Below the pieces are notes generated by a model. That model did no database searches. It saw nothing but the letters and a program-made list of their open reading frames with translations, and was not told the DNA's origin. The position numbers were made by a program, and so were the translations under genes. From Sphingomonadaceae bacterium (GTDB lineage: Bacteria; Pseudomonadota; Alphaproteobacteria; Sphingomonadales; Sphingomonadaceae), in assembly GCA_024236155.1 (NCBI GenBank), contig JACKLA010000009.1, positions 1 to 54,908 on the forward strand: DNA of 54,908 nt, in the 5' to 3' direction. Position 1 is the first letter of the stretch; each line of letters opens with the position of its first letter. This document shows, piece by piece, positions 25,415 to 34,042 of the stretch.

Positions 25415-26178
25415 CGGAATTTTGCCTTGCGCTTTTCCAGAAACGCGCTGACGCCTTCGGCAAAGTCCTCTCCGTCGAACGCGGCAAAGAACTGTGCGCT
25501 GGTCTCCGCATCGTCATCGGCCTGCCCGTCAAGGATGCGGCGGATGATGCCTTTCGTACCGCGCTGGGCGTGGCCGGATGCTGAAGCGATGTCGTTCGCG
25601 AGCGCCAGTCCGGCAGTCAGCGGATCGTCATCCAGCATCGTGATGAGGCCGATGGAAAGCGCCTCTGCCGAAGGGACCAGTTGCCCGGTGAACAGGATGC
25701 GTTTCGCCTGAGACGGGCCGACAAGGTCCACCAGCAACTTGGTGTCGTGCAGGGAATAGACCAGCCCCAGCTTCGCCGGCGTGATGCCGAGCCGCGCCTT
25801 CGGCCCCGCAACGCGCAGGTCGCACGCGATGGCCAGCCCGCAGCCGCCGCCGACGCAATCGCCTTCGATCACGGCGATGGTGGGGATCGGAAGGCGGGCC
25901 AGTTCGCGCTGCACTTTCGCGATCGATGCCTGATTGCGCGCGCGCCATTCAGGATCGCGCGCGCCGGTTGCGAATTCGCCGATATCAGCCCCCGCGCAGA
26001 AGGCCCCGCCGGAAGAGGCCGCGCGCAGCACCAGAACCCTGATGCCGCTGTCCGCTTTCACCTCGTCCAGCAATTTCGGGAAGGCATCCCACATCGCCTG
26101 GTTGAAAGCATTGCGCTTTTCCGCCCGGTCGATCAGCAAATGGGCGACCGGCCCGTCCCGTTCGAGGCGAAGGGTCAT
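25411..26178 (-). CDS. Enoyl-CoA hydratase/isomerase family protein
   Basis: 255 residues from ATG 26176-26178; the longer open frame upstream overlaps the deacetylase gene and has no homology. RAEKRNAFNQAMW near residue 20, SSGGAFCAGADIGEF near 60-74 and GDCVGGGCGLAIACDLRVAG near 99-118 form the crotonase oxyanion hole. The position of one usual catalytic Glu (after GITPAKLGL) is not conserved in an obvious way, so hydration, isomerisation or C-C cleavage are all possible. Coupled by 4-bp overlaps to the deacetylase-like and VOC genes. Confidence 0.9.
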   Translation of the reverse strand: MTLRLERDGPVAHLLIDRAEKRNAFNQAMWDAFPKLLDEVKADSGIRVLVLRAASSGGAFCAGADIGEFATGARDPEWRARNQASIAKVQRELARLPIPTIAVIEGDCVGGGCGLAIACDLRVAGPKARLGITPAKLGLVYSLHDTKLLVDLVGPSQAKRILFTGQLVPSAEALSIGLITMLDDDPLTAGLALANDIASASGHAQRGTKGIIRRILDGQADDDAETSAQFFAAFDGEDFAEGVSAFLEKRKAKFR

Positions 26179-27041
26179 GCCGGGTCCACCTGGGCCAGAT
26201 GCTGGGCGATCTGGTGCCGTGTCGCCACCCAGACTCCTTCGTGCTTGCGGACATGGCGGAAGAATTCCTCCAGAGCCCAGATGCGGCCCGGGCGCCCGAT
26301 GATGCGCAAGTGCAGGCCAAGCGACATCATCCGGCCAAGTCCTTCTTCGCCTTCGCGATAGATCTGGTCGAAATTCGCCTTGGCGTAGTCCAGCCACTGG
26401 TGCGGGGTGAGGGCCGGATCGGTCCACATCTTCATGTCGTTGCTGTCGAGCTGATAGGGCACGATGGCGATCGGCTTTTCGGGTACAGTCTTGCGATCCC
26501 AGAAGGGAACGTCGCCCGAATAATCGTCCATGTGGTAGGCAAAGCCTTCCTCGATCAGCAGTCGGCGGGTGTTGTCCGTGTGGAAATAGCGAGACAGCCA
26601 GCCATAGGGGCGCACGCCTACAGTCCGTTCGATGGATTCGACGGCCTTCCGGATGAAGGCGCGTTCCTGCTCCTCGTCCATCTTGAACTGGTGCACCCAG
26701 CGATAGCCGTGGCTGACCGGTTCATGGCCGAGTTCGGCGATGGCGGCAGCGATTTCGGGATGGTTTTCGAGGCTGAGCGCGGCCACGGTCCAGCTTGCCA
26801 TGATGTCGTACTGCTTCAGCAACTTGACCACGCGGGGCGCACCGGCCTTGATACCGTAAAGGTAGTTGCTCTCGTTGCCGTAGTTGCGGATGGGAGAGCG
26901 GATGTGAATGCCCAGTTCGTCGACAGGCTCCATGCCGCGGTCGCCGCGGGCGATGGTCATCTCGCTGCCTTCCTCGACATTTACGACGATGGACAGCGCC
27001 ATCTTGGCGCCGCCCGGCCACTTGATTGATTCCTGGTGCAT
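26175..27041 (-). CDS. Polysaccharide-deacetylase-fold amidohydrolase (PuuE/cyclic-imidase-like), copy C
   Basis: 288 residues from the ATG at 27039-27041, which overlaps the SDR stop (TGATG). It is the copy most like PuuE/cyclic-imide hydrolases: KWPGGAKMALSIVVNVEEGSE near the start (Glu/Asp metal site in place of TFDDG), NYGNESNYLYGIKAGAPRVVKLLKQYDI, GHEPVSHGYRWVHQFKMDEEQE near 120-140, GWLSRYFHTDNTRRLL and IVPYQLDSNDMK. It should open a cyclic amide or imide. It sits in a different operon from copies A and B, with an amidase three genes upstream that could take the half-amide. Confidence 0.83.
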   Translation of the reverse strand: MHQESIKWPGGAKMALSIVVNVEEGSEMTIARGDRGMEPVDELGIHIRSPIRNYGNESNYLYGIKAGAPRVVKLLKQYDIMASWTVAALSLENHPEIAAAIAELGHEPVSHGYRWVHQFKMDEEQERAFIRKAVESIERTVGVRPYGWLSRYFHTDNTRRLLIEEGFAYHMDDYSGDVPFWDRKTVPEKPIAIVPYQLDSNDMKMWTDPALTPHQWLDYAKANFDQIYREGEEGLGRMMSLGLHLRIIGRPGRIWALEEFFRHVRKHEGVWVATRHQIAQHLAQVDPA

Positions 27042-27841
27042 CAGTGCATTTCCTCTCCGCCGGAGACATTGATCGCTTCGCCGGTCACGTAGACGGCTTC
27101 GTCGCTGGCCAGCCATGCGCAGGCGGCAGCGGTATCGGTGGCCTTGCCCGGGCGGCCCATCGGGTTGCGCTGGCCCATGTCGGCCACATAGTCTTCAACA
27201 TTGGCAAAGCCGCGCAGGCGGGCGAAATATTCGTTCTGCTGCGCGCCAAGGCCGGTGGTCACATGGTTCGGGCAGACGGCGTTCACGGTGATCCCGTGTG
27301 CGCCCAGCTCCACCGCGCTGGCGCGGGTGAGGCCGATCATGCCGTGCTTGGAACTGACATAGGCGGGCAGGTGCGGGAAGGCCGATTTCGCGGCTTGCGA
27401 GGCGATGTTGATGATCCGCCCTCCATTGCCGGCGGCCACCATCGCGCGCGCAGCGGCCTGGGTGCAGTAGAACGCGCCGGACAGGTTGACCGCGATGACT
27501 TGCGCCCAGTCGGCCGGAACAACGTCCAGAAACGGCTTCATCATGAAGCCGATCCCCGCGTTGTTCACGTGAATGTCGACGCTGCCGAAACGGGCGACGG
27601 CCTGATCGATCAGGGCCTGACACTGATCGGGATTGCTGACGTCGCAGGGGATGGTCGCGACTTGCACGCCCGATGCCTGCAGTTCTTCAGCCACGGAATG
27701 CGCCTCATCATCGATCGACAGGTCCGAAATGACGCAGTTCGCGCCTTCGCTGGCGAAGCGCTGGAGAATGGCCTGACCAAGCCCCTTCTGCTTACCTGAG
27801 CCGGTGACGACCACCGTCTTTCCGGAATAGCGCCCGGCCAT
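27041..27841 (-). CDS. Short-chain dehydrogenase/reductase (SDR), copy 1
   Basis: 266 residues from the ATG at 27839-27841 (a GTG one codon earlier is possible). Cofactor loop TGSGKQKGLGQ with three extra residues relative to the usual TGxxxGxG, NNAG near 92, Ser in NIASQ and the catalytic YVSSK near 163-167 are intact; it ends GEAINVSGGEEMH like FabG-type enzymes. It would act on a hydroxyacyl or cyclic alcohol. Overlaps of 4 bp or less on both sides tie it to the HapK-like and deacetylase-like genes. Confidence 0.92.
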   Translation of the reverse strand: MAGRYSGKTVVVTGSGKQKGLGQAILQRFASEGANCVISDLSIDDEAHSVAEELQASGVQVATIPCDVSNPDQCQALIDQAVARFGSVDIHVNNAGIGFMMKPFLDVVPADWAQVIAVNLSGAFYCTQAAARAMVAAGNGGRIINIASQAAKSAFPHLPAYVSSKHGMIGLTRASAVELGAHGITVNAVCPNHVTTGLGAQQNEYFARLRGFANVEDYVADMGQRNPMGRPGKATDTAAACAWLASDEAVYVTGEAINVSGGEEMH

Positions 27842-28146
27842 CACAGGTCCTCCGTCAAGATGAACTGCGGATTGTCGGCAAAGTCAGCGAAGGGGGCGGC
27901 CAATGCCTGGAATTCTGGTGTGCTGATGTCGGCCAGGAACGGGTCCATGCCTTCGATGTCGATGATCTCGGCATACTGATAGGCGGGGATGGCGTCAGAA
28001 CCCAGCAGGCCGGTTGACTTGTGGACGGTAAAGCGCGTGACAGAGCCGAGCGCGTTGACCGTTGGAATATCGGCGTTTCGAGCCCACTCTTCGTAGGTTG
28101 CCGGATCTACGCCGGACTTCAAATTGAACAGCACGATGATGCGCAT
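27841..28146 (-). CDS. HapK (REDY)-like small protein
   Basis: 101 residues from the ATG at 28144-28146. The sequence MRIIVLFNLKSGVDPATYEEWARNAD...PTVNALGSVTRFTVHKSTGLLGSDAIPAYQYAEIIDI is, as far as I can judge, of the HapK/EthD-like ferredoxin-fold (dimeric alpha/beta-barrel) kind. HapK takes its name from a prodiginine pigment cluster of Hahella; homologues are widespread in sphingomonad catabolic operons and their activity is unknown. It lies 10 bp after the amidase gene and overlaps the SDR gene, within the operon carrying the third imidase-like gene. Confidence 0.7.
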   Translation of the reverse strand: MRIIVLFNLKSGVDPATYEEWARNADIPTVNALGSVTRFTVHKSTGLLGSDAIPAYQYAEIIDIEGMDPFLADISTPEFQALAAPFADFADNPQFILTEDL

Positions 28147-28156
28147 GACTTGCCTC

Positions 28157-29344
28157 TTATTGCTGAAAAAAGGGGGAAGGCCGTCGATAGGCGGCCAGAC
28201 TGGAATCGAGTTTGCGGGCCATTGCAAACAGCCCGGCTTCGGCGCCGCGGCGGCCGATCAGCTGGACGCCGATGGGAAGCCCATCGGCAGACCAGCCTGC
28301 GGGAAGGCTGATGGCCGGCAGGTTGGCGATGTTGGAAAGGCAGGTCAGGTCCGCCTGGTTTGCCGGGGCCGGATCGTCATGGGGGAAGGCGGTCTGCGGG
28401 GCGGTCGGCAGTATGATCGCGCCGTGCCTTTCCACCTGTTCCTCCATTGTGGCGCGTGTGCGGGCCATGACTGCTGCGTCCTCTGCCAGATCCACCTCGC
28501 TACGGCGCGGGCCATAGGCCATCAACTTACGAAGAAGCGGTGACAGCGCGGATACGTCTGCCGAGCCGATTGCCGCAGTCAGGGCCTTGGCCGTGGCGAT
28601 GAAGCCTGCATACCGGATGCGGGGTGGAGCGTCCTCTAGTGCGAATTCAGCGGTGCAGCCGATCAGATCGCGCGCGCGGGCGAAGGCTGTAAGCACCTCG
28701 CTGCTGCATTCGACCCCGCCCAGATCCCGCAGCGTTGCCGGTACATCGTGAATGGCTTCGCCGCCGAAATCGCTGGTCAGTCGCGCGGCTTGTTCAAGCA
28801 GGTCCAGCGACCGGGCGAGCGGGCCGATCACGTCGAGCGAAGGCTCCGCCAGTTCAAGCCCGTCCTGGCTGACGGCAGTCTGCGCCGGCTTGAAACCGTA
28901 AACGCCGCAATAGCTGGCCGGAATGCGGATCGAGCCCATCGTATCGGTGCCAAGCGCGATATCGCACAGCCCCGCTGCCACGGCCGCGCCGCTGCCACCA
29001 GACGAACCGCCCGGTGTATATCCGACGCGGTGCGGATTTTCCGTACGCCCATAGAAGGGATTGTCGGTTTTGGCGCCAAGGGCCGCTTCTTCCATATTGA
29101 GCGTGCCGAGGATTGCCGCGCCCGCATCGCGCAGGGCGGCGACGGTGGCGGCATCGCGTTCGGCGATCCTGCGGCGAAACAGCTCCATCCCGCCTGTCCA
29201 CGGCAAACCGCGAACGGCGATGTTCGACTTTACGCCGACGGTAACGCCCGCCAGCGGTCCAAGGCCGGACGCGGCGTTCCTGTCGAAGTCGACGAAGGCA
29301 TTGAGCGGCCGGTTGGCCGCTGCAAGGCGGTCGAAGTCGATCAC
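28157..29344 (-). CDS. Amidase-signature (AS) family amidase
   Basis: 395 residues from a GTG start that overlaps the ligase stop, short for the family (usually 450-500) because the N-terminal helices are missing. The Ser-cisSer-Lys triad is complete: Lys39 in GVTVGVKSNIAVRG, Ser114/115 in PGGSSGGSGAAVAAG and Ser138 in GTDTMGSIRIPASYCG. It hydrolyses an amide to acid and ammonia. In an operon with an imidase-like enzyme, a half-amide (maleamate-type) is the natural substrate; it would duplicate the function proposed for the isochorismatase-type enzyme at 6446. Confidence 0.92.
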   Translation of the reverse strand: MIDFDRLAAANRPLNAFVDFDRNAASGLGPLAGVTVGVKSNIAVRGLPWTGGMELFRRRIAERDAATVAALRDAGAAILGTLNMEEAALGAKTDNPFYGRTENPHRVGYTPGGSSGGSGAAVAAGLCDIALGTDTMGSIRIPASYCGVYGFKPAQTAVSQDGLELAEPSLDVIGPLARSLDLLEQAARLTSDFGGEAIHDVPATLRDLGGVECSSEVLTAFARARDLIGCTAEFALEDAPPRIRYAGFIATAKALTAAIGSADVSALSPLLRKLMAYGPRRSEVDLAEDAAVMARTRATMEEQVERHGAIILPTAPQTAFPHDDPAPANQADLTCLSNIANLPAISLPAGWSADGLPIGVQLIGRRGAEAGLFAMARKLDSSLAAYRRPSPFFQQ

Positions 29345-30702
29345 AGCGATCTCTGGTCGATAAGGCGGATCGGTTTCTGGCGGGTGTCGATCTGCGTTTC
29401 CGCAGAGGTCTCTCCCGGCGAAACGAGGCGCAGGCCCACTTCGATACCAAGCCCCTTGCGCAGCAGCGCGGAGAGTTCGTCGTCATTGCTGCCGCCCCGG
29501 CTTTCCAGCGTCACGGTCATTTCATCGCGTCCGGCGGCGTCACGGGTGACGTGGCAGACGTATTCGCCGGTCAGGTCGTGCCGGTTTTCGATGATCGCGC
29601 CGATCGCGTGGGGGAAGATGTTGATCCCGCGCAGCTTGACCATGTTGTCGCTGCGGCCCTTGAAACCGGCGATCCGCTTGAACACCATACCGGTCTGGTT
29701 CGTTCCGGTCAGCTCGTTCGTGATGTCGTGGGTGTTGAACCGGATGCAAGGTGCGATGTCATCCTTGAAGATGCAGGTCACGACCATGTCGCCGGTTTCG
29801 CCCTGTGCGACCGGATTGTCGGTGTCGATATCCAGCAGTTCCAGATACTGGGCGTCTTCCCAGACATAGAGACCGTCGCGTTCCGGACCTTCGCCCGCGA
29901 TCGTACCGGTATCGCCCACGCCGTACCAGTCAAAGGCCTTGGCGCCGTGCCATGCGGCTTCGGTGGCGGCGCGGTCCTCTGTGCCGAGGTGGCCGATGAT
30001 CATCTTCAGCTTGATCCGGTCGAATAGGTTTTCCGCCTCTGCGACAGAGGCCAGCTTGCGGATATAGTCCACGAAGCCGACCATGCAGGTCACGCCGAAA
30101 TCGGCCATCAGGTTGACCTGGTTGATGGACCGCGTCTCGATCCCGGTGCCCGCGCTCAGGAAAAGGGAGTTGGTGTAGTGGGTCACGGATTCGCGAATGT
30201 AGTGGCCGCCATTGATCATGCCGTGGCCATAGACAGACTGCACTACATCATCGTGTTCCAGCCCCATCCAGCGATACATGCGGCCGACCAGAAGATTGGT
30301 GATCTCGCGTCCCTTCGGCCCGAACATGAGCGGCTGTGGTCGCCCGGTGGTTCCTGATGTCGTGTGGAAGACGACCGGCGTGTTCCCGCGCCCGTCGAAA
30401 TCGCCATAGGGCGGGTGATCGTTCACCGAAGCCATGAGATCGGACTTGTCGTAGACTGGAAGCTTGGTGATGTCTTCCAGCCCGCGGATGTCGCCGGCTT
30501 CGATCCCCTTGGCACCCCACAGGCGCTGGTAGAACGGGATTTCCCAGCCGCGCTTCATCACCTTGAGGAAGCGTTCGTTCTGTAGGGCGTGCAGTTCGTC
30601 GCGGCTCATGCTGGTATAGCGTGCGACAAAGGCATCGCCCACCGGATAGTCGGCAAGCATCTGGCGTGGATCGAACGTTTCGAAATATGTGGGAAAGCTC
30701 AT
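29341..30702 (-). CDS. Phenylacetate-CoA-ligase-like AMP-forming ligase
   Basis: 453 residues, typical of PaaK-type ligases. The P-loop FHTTSGTTGRPQ near residue 112-123, GVGDTGTIAGEGP near 250, RFNTHDIT near 325 and the PaaK-specific C-terminal hinge GRSDNMVKLRGINIFPHAIG near 350-370 are visible. It activates an aryl- or alkyl-carboxylate as acyl-CoA with ATP. Overlaps the PrpD gene upstream (4 bp) and the amidase downstream. The acid produced by the imidase/amidase pair could be its substrate. Confidence 0.9.
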   Translation of the reverse strand: MSFPTYFETFDPRQMLADYPVGDAFVARYTSMSRDELHALQNERFLKVMKRGWEIPFYQRLWGAKGIEAGDIRGLEDITKLPVYDKSDLMASVNDHPPYGDFDGRGNTPVVFHTTSGTTGRPQPLMFGPKGREITNLLVGRMYRWMGLEHDDVVQSVYGHGMINGGHYIRESVTHYTNSLFLSAGTGIETRSINQVNLMADFGVTCMVGFVDYIRKLASVAEAENLFDRIKLKMIIGHLGTEDRAATEAAWHGAKAFDWYGVGDTGTIAGEGPERDGLYVWEDAQYLELLDIDTDNPVAQGETGDMVVTCIFKDDIAPCIRFNTHDITNELTGTNQTGMVFKRIAGFKGRSDNMVKLRGINIFPHAIGAIIENRHDLTGEYVCHVTRDAAGRDEMTVTLESRGGSNDDELSALLRKGLGIEVGLRLVSPGETSAETQIDTRQKPIRLIDQRSL

Positions 30703-31979
30703 TTCGGCTCCGTTGCATACTGGAGAGGGGTTTCAAAAATTCGGGCGTCGCCCATGCCTGCTAGGCTGCGACACAGTTCATACTTGGTTTGCGCCCGCGC
30801 GGCAGATAACGGAGCTTGCGGGCTTCCGGGGTTGGCTGCGACGGCCCGTTCCAGCGATCGTCCGTCGTGCAAACGCACGATCAGGTGTTGCGGCGAAAGC
30901 GCATTGAGATCCGGATTGCCATCCAGCTTGACCTGAACCCGTTTGGCGAGGGTTTCGACAGTCCTGTCGATGCGGGGGTCAATCAGCCCGTCACGCAGCA
31001 TCAAGGGTGCAAGAAAGGCAAGGCAGAGACGGTTGTAAGACTGCGGCGCATTCGGCTGGAACGGCCTGCCGACCAGCCTGTGGATCAGGGGCGGGGCGAA
31101 TAATTCGATCCCGGCCACGTCGTCGATGGCAAATGCGTCCTCGTCCCGCAGGTCGGCAAGCGCGCCTAATGCGCCATGGCTTGCCCGGCCGGAGGGGTAT
31201 GGCTTGATGCTGACTTCGCTGATCCGCCAGCTTTGTCCCAGGCCCGCTATCCATTCTTTCGTATCGACGGGTTCAATCAGTTGCGAATAGCCGAAAAGGC
31301 CGTCAATCATGTCGTGTGGGCCGTCAATTCCGGCTTGCGCCAGATCGATCGCGGTAACCGCGCCGCGCGCCGCATTGGCGATTTGCAGGGGCAGGGCGGT
31401 GGACGCTTCTACATGGGACTGCATCGTGCCCGACGTGAAGCTGTAGGCCAGCCCTAGTGCATCTGCCATGGCATCGCCATCAAGACCTGCCAGCCGCGCG
31501 CCGGCAAGCGTTGCGCCCAGAATGCCAGCGGTGGCAGGCCGGAAGAAACGCATGGCTCCTGTTGCAGAAAGCCCCATGCCGCTCGCGATTTCCACGCCGA
31601 TGGCCAGCGCAGTCAGGAATTCGTCCGGATTGCTGCCACCCTGGCTGTCAGAGACGGCCAAAAGGGTTGCGGTCACGACCGAAAGGGCATGTACAACTGC
31701 AGGTTCGTGCACCGCGTCCCATTCGAGACAGTGGATGGCAAAGCCATTCAGGAATGCCGCCGATGGTCCGGGAACCCACCGCCCTGCCAGTGTTCGGGAC
31801 TGATTGGCCGTGCCCCAGCCGCGAATGACGTCGGTTACGGGGGCAGCCTCGCGTGAGGCGCTGCCTGCTGCGCCTACGGCCAAGGTGTCGGCCAGCAGGC
31901 GCACCGTGTCGGCGCGAACACTTGCGGGAAGCTGGTGGTCGGCACTGGCAAATTCAATAAGGCGCTGAACCGTGGTCAT
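30699..31979 (-). CDS. MmgE/PrpD-family protein, copy 1
   Basis: 426 residues. LLADTLAVGAAGS near 29, AAFLNGFAIHCLEWDAVHEPAVVHALSVV near 73-101 (the H-x-E/D-D/W region of the family), and SIKPYPSGRASHGALGAL near 258 are diagnostic. The family includes 2-methylcitrate dehydratase, cis-aconitate decarboxylase and iminodisuccinate epimerase, which all handle poly-carboxylates. Overlap of 4 bp with copy 2 upstream and with the ligase downstream. Two different PrpD proteins in tandem might form a heteromer or act on successive diacids. Confidence 0.88.
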   Translation of the reverse strand: MTTVQRLIEFASADHQLPASVRADTVRLLADTLAVGAAGSASREAAPVTDVIRGWGTANQSRTLAGRWVPGPSAAFLNGFAIHCLEWDAVHEPAVVHALSVVTATLLAVSDSQGGSNPDEFLTALAIGVEIASGMGLSATGAMRFFRPATAGILGATLAGARLAGLDGDAMADALGLAYSFTSGTMQSHVEASTALPLQIANAARGAVTAIDLAQAGIDGPHDMIDGLFGYSQLIEPVDTKEWIAGLGQSWRISEVSIKPYPSGRASHGALGALADLRDEDAFAIDDVAGIELFAPPLIHRLVGRPFQPNAPQSYNRLCLAFLAPLMLRDGLIDPRIDRTVETLAKRVQVKLDGNPDLNALSPQHLIVRLHDGRSLERAVAANPGSPQAPLSAARAQTKYELCRSLAGMGDARIFETPLQYATEPK

Positions 31980-33220
31980 GCCAGCCAGTCCTCCAGCAAG
32001 TTCAGGATTGCGTTCACGTCGTTACCATCCAGAGCCAGGGAAGCTGCACGATCTGCCTCTGTCGATGGGAGTCCGCCCCATGCGACCAGCGCACGGACTT
32101 TCGCCAGGATCCGGTCTTCGCCAATCGGGCGTTCAGGATCGCCCAGGGTGTCGTTCAATGTCACCGAGTGGCCGCCGCAATGCACCCGCGCGCCGAAATG
32201 GGCAGGGTAGCGTTCGGTGAATTCCGCCGCTTCGCGTACAGATACCTTTGTCCGCGCCGTTGCCATTGCGGCGCGTGCTTCGGGGCCGAAGTCCGCAAGC
32301 TCAGGCTCTCCCTTCGTCGCGACGAGGCCGATGGCATGTTGCAGGGAAAACTTCGCGTCGATCTCGTCCGCAGGATTGGGCCTGTCACAAAAGGTAAGTG
32401 CATCGGCGTAGGTCTCTACGGTCACCTCTCCGTCAAGAGCGCCTATGCGGGCCTTCAGTTCCAGCGCGGCATCAATAGCAGGATGGGCATGGCGACATGC
32501 GCCCCACGGCTTGAAGCTGACATCGAATATGCGCCAGCCATCGTCGAGGGACATCGGTCGCGGGGCCGAACAGGTCGCCTTGTGCAACCCTTGTGGCCCT
32601 TCCAGGATGTGTGCGGGCGCGCGAGCACCGGCCATTGAGGCAAATGCGGCCTGCGTTCCAGTGGTCACAGCGTGCGCTATGTGCCACTGCTTTGCATCGC
32701 AAGGCTCGTTCCGCATCTGCCACAGGCCACCGGAAACCGATGCGGCAAGCCCCATCGCATCTGCCAGCGCGTTGGTTCCGGCATCGGGTTGCCGGATGCA
32801 CAGCGCGCTCACCGCGGCGCCGGGCAGGCCGGCAGTCGTCGTGTTGTGCCAGAAGCTATAGTGCCGTTCATCGAATGTCGCACCGATCGCGATTGTCGCC
32901 TCGTAGCCGCGAACGGCGGCATCCAGCAGGATGTCCATAGACTGTGCAGGCTGCGCAAGGCTTGCGGCCCAGACCACGGGGCCGGGATGCAGGATTGAAG
33001 AACGATGGACATCATCCATCTCAAGCCGGTTGGCAAGCCACGCCACGCGATAAGCAACAGGTGTGTCGAGCTTGCGAGCAATTTCGGCAGAGGGCGATCG
33101 CAATGCTCCGGCTATGCAGCCCAACCAATCCAACAGGTGCAGGCGAGCACGTTCACGATCCCGTGCAAAAACGGGCCGCTTCAAATGAATGGCAAGTTGT
33201 TCGCTTAAGCTGGGTTGCAT
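31976..33220 (-). CDS. MmgE/PrpD-family protein, copy 2
   Basis: 414 residues from the ATG at 33218-33220. Family blocks: HLLDWLGCIAGALRSP near 27, YRVAWLANRLEMDDVHRSSILHPGPVVWAASLA near 54-88 and SFKPWGACRHAHPAIDAALEL near 230. It differs strongly from copy 1, so this is not a recent duplication. It is the first gene of the ten-gene minus operon and is divergent from the GntR regulator, separated by 82 bp. Probable hydro-lyase or decarboxylase on a di- or tricarboxylate; the exact reaction is unknown. Confidence 0.87.
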   Translation of the reverse strand: MQPSLSEQLAIHLKRPVFARDRERARLHLLDWLGCIAGALRSPSAEIARKLDTPVAYRVAWLANRLEMDDVHRSSILHPGPVVWAASLAQPAQSMDILLDAAVRGYEATIAIGATFDERHYSFWHNTTTAGLPGAAVSALCIRQPDAGTNALADAMGLAASVSGGLWQMRNEPCDAKQWHIAHAVTTGTQAAFASMAGARAPAHILEGPQGLHKATCSAPRPMSLDDGWRIFDVSFKPWGACRHAHPAIDAALELKARIGALDGEVTVETYADALTFCDRPNPADEIDAKFSLQHAIGLVATKGEPELADFGPEARAAMATARTKVSVREAAEFTERYPAHFGARVHCGGHSVTLNDTLGDPERPIGEDRILAKVRALVAWGGLPSTEADRAASLALDGNDVNAILNLLEDWLA

Positions 33221-33244
33221 CGTGCCATCTGATTCATTACCTGA

Positions 33245-33257
33245 CCAATCGAATTGG
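33245..33257. promoter_or_regulatory. Inverted repeat in the PrpD/GntR divergent promoter
   Basis: CCAAT-CGA-ATTGG lies 25 bp from the PrpD start and 46 bp from the GntR start. It does not match the TTGTCCGGACAA core, so if it is an operator it would be for a different protein or an autoregulatory variant. Confidence 0.35.
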
Positions 33258-33302
33258 AAAAAAACCTGAAATGGCAACTATATCGTCGGAAAAATTCGGA
33301 AT

Positions 33303-34034
33303 ATGACGACCAAGGATAAAGCGCGGTACCTTAAACTTGCGGATGAATTGCGCAGCAGTGTCCTGCGTGGCGAATTTGCCCATGGGAAACCGTTCCCTAC
33401 GGAATCTGCCCTTTGCAGGAAGTACGAGGTCAGCAGGTTCACTGTCAGGGAAGCCCTGAAACAGCTTATCCAGGACGGATTGATCGTCCGTAAGCGGGGA
33501 TCGGGTACGGTTGTACAACCTAGTTCTGCTCGCCGGGGCATGCTGCACCAGCCCTTGTCCAATGTTGGCGAAATCCTGCAGTATGCCAAGAACACCACCA
33601 TTTCCTTCAAGCTCGTTGGCAAGAAGGAAATTGACGCTGCTATCGCTGAAAAAATCGGCATTTCTGTGCCTGGTGAATGGTTCCTGTTCCATGGTGTCCG
33701 GAAGGCACCTGGTACTGACGAGCCTATTTCCCTGACCTACGCATGGGTGCATCCCGATCTGGCCGATGCGGTCGAAAAGATTGACGATCAAAGCCCGACA
33801 CTTTTCGTGCAGCTTGCGGAGCATAGTGGTCGCGTCATCCAAAGTGTCACACAGGATATTCAGGCGGTGTCCGCAGGCAAAGATGTCGCCGAAGTTCTCG
33901 GCGTCGAAGTGGATTCCTCGCTTCTGTTGATTCTTCGTTCCTATTTCGACGGTAATGGCCATCTTTTCGAGATATCGGCGAATTATCACCCCGGCGAACG
34001 TTTTACCTACTCGATGCACATTGAGGCTGACTAA
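33303..34034 (+). CDS. GntR/HutC-family transcriptional regulator with UTRA domain
   Basis: 243 residues. The N-terminal winged helix (about 8-75) reads YLKLADELRSSVLRGEFAHGKPFPTES...YEVSRFTVREALKQLIQDGLIVRKRGSGTVVQ. Residues about 90-240 form a UTRA effector domain, as in HutC and FarR. These are usually repressors that release DNA when they bind a catabolic intermediate and recognise GT-N4-AC palindromes. The recurring TTGTCCGGACAA element has exactly that spacing and surrounds this gene, so it is the best candidate regulator (inference). Divergent from the PrpD operon and convergent with the CaiB gene at 34043. Confidence 0.92.
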   Translation: MTTKDKARYLKLADELRSSVLRGEFAHGKPFPTESALCRKYEVSRFTVREALKQLIQDGLIVRKRGSGTVVQPSSARRGMLHQPLSNVGEILQYAKNTTISFKLVGKKEIDAAIAEKIGISVPGEWFLFHGVRKAPGTDEPISLTYAWVHPDLADAVEKIDDQSPTLFVQLAEHSGRVIQSVTQDIQAVSAGKDVAEVLGVEVDSSLLLILRSYFDGNGHLFEISANYHPGERFTYSMHIEAD

Positions 34035-34042
34035 GGCCATGG

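Noticed and set aside
27841..28146. Prodigiosin-type biosynthesis cluster suggested by the HapK-like gene
   Set aside because: No condensing enzyme, PCP or prodiginine synthase genes in the window; the context is catabolic.
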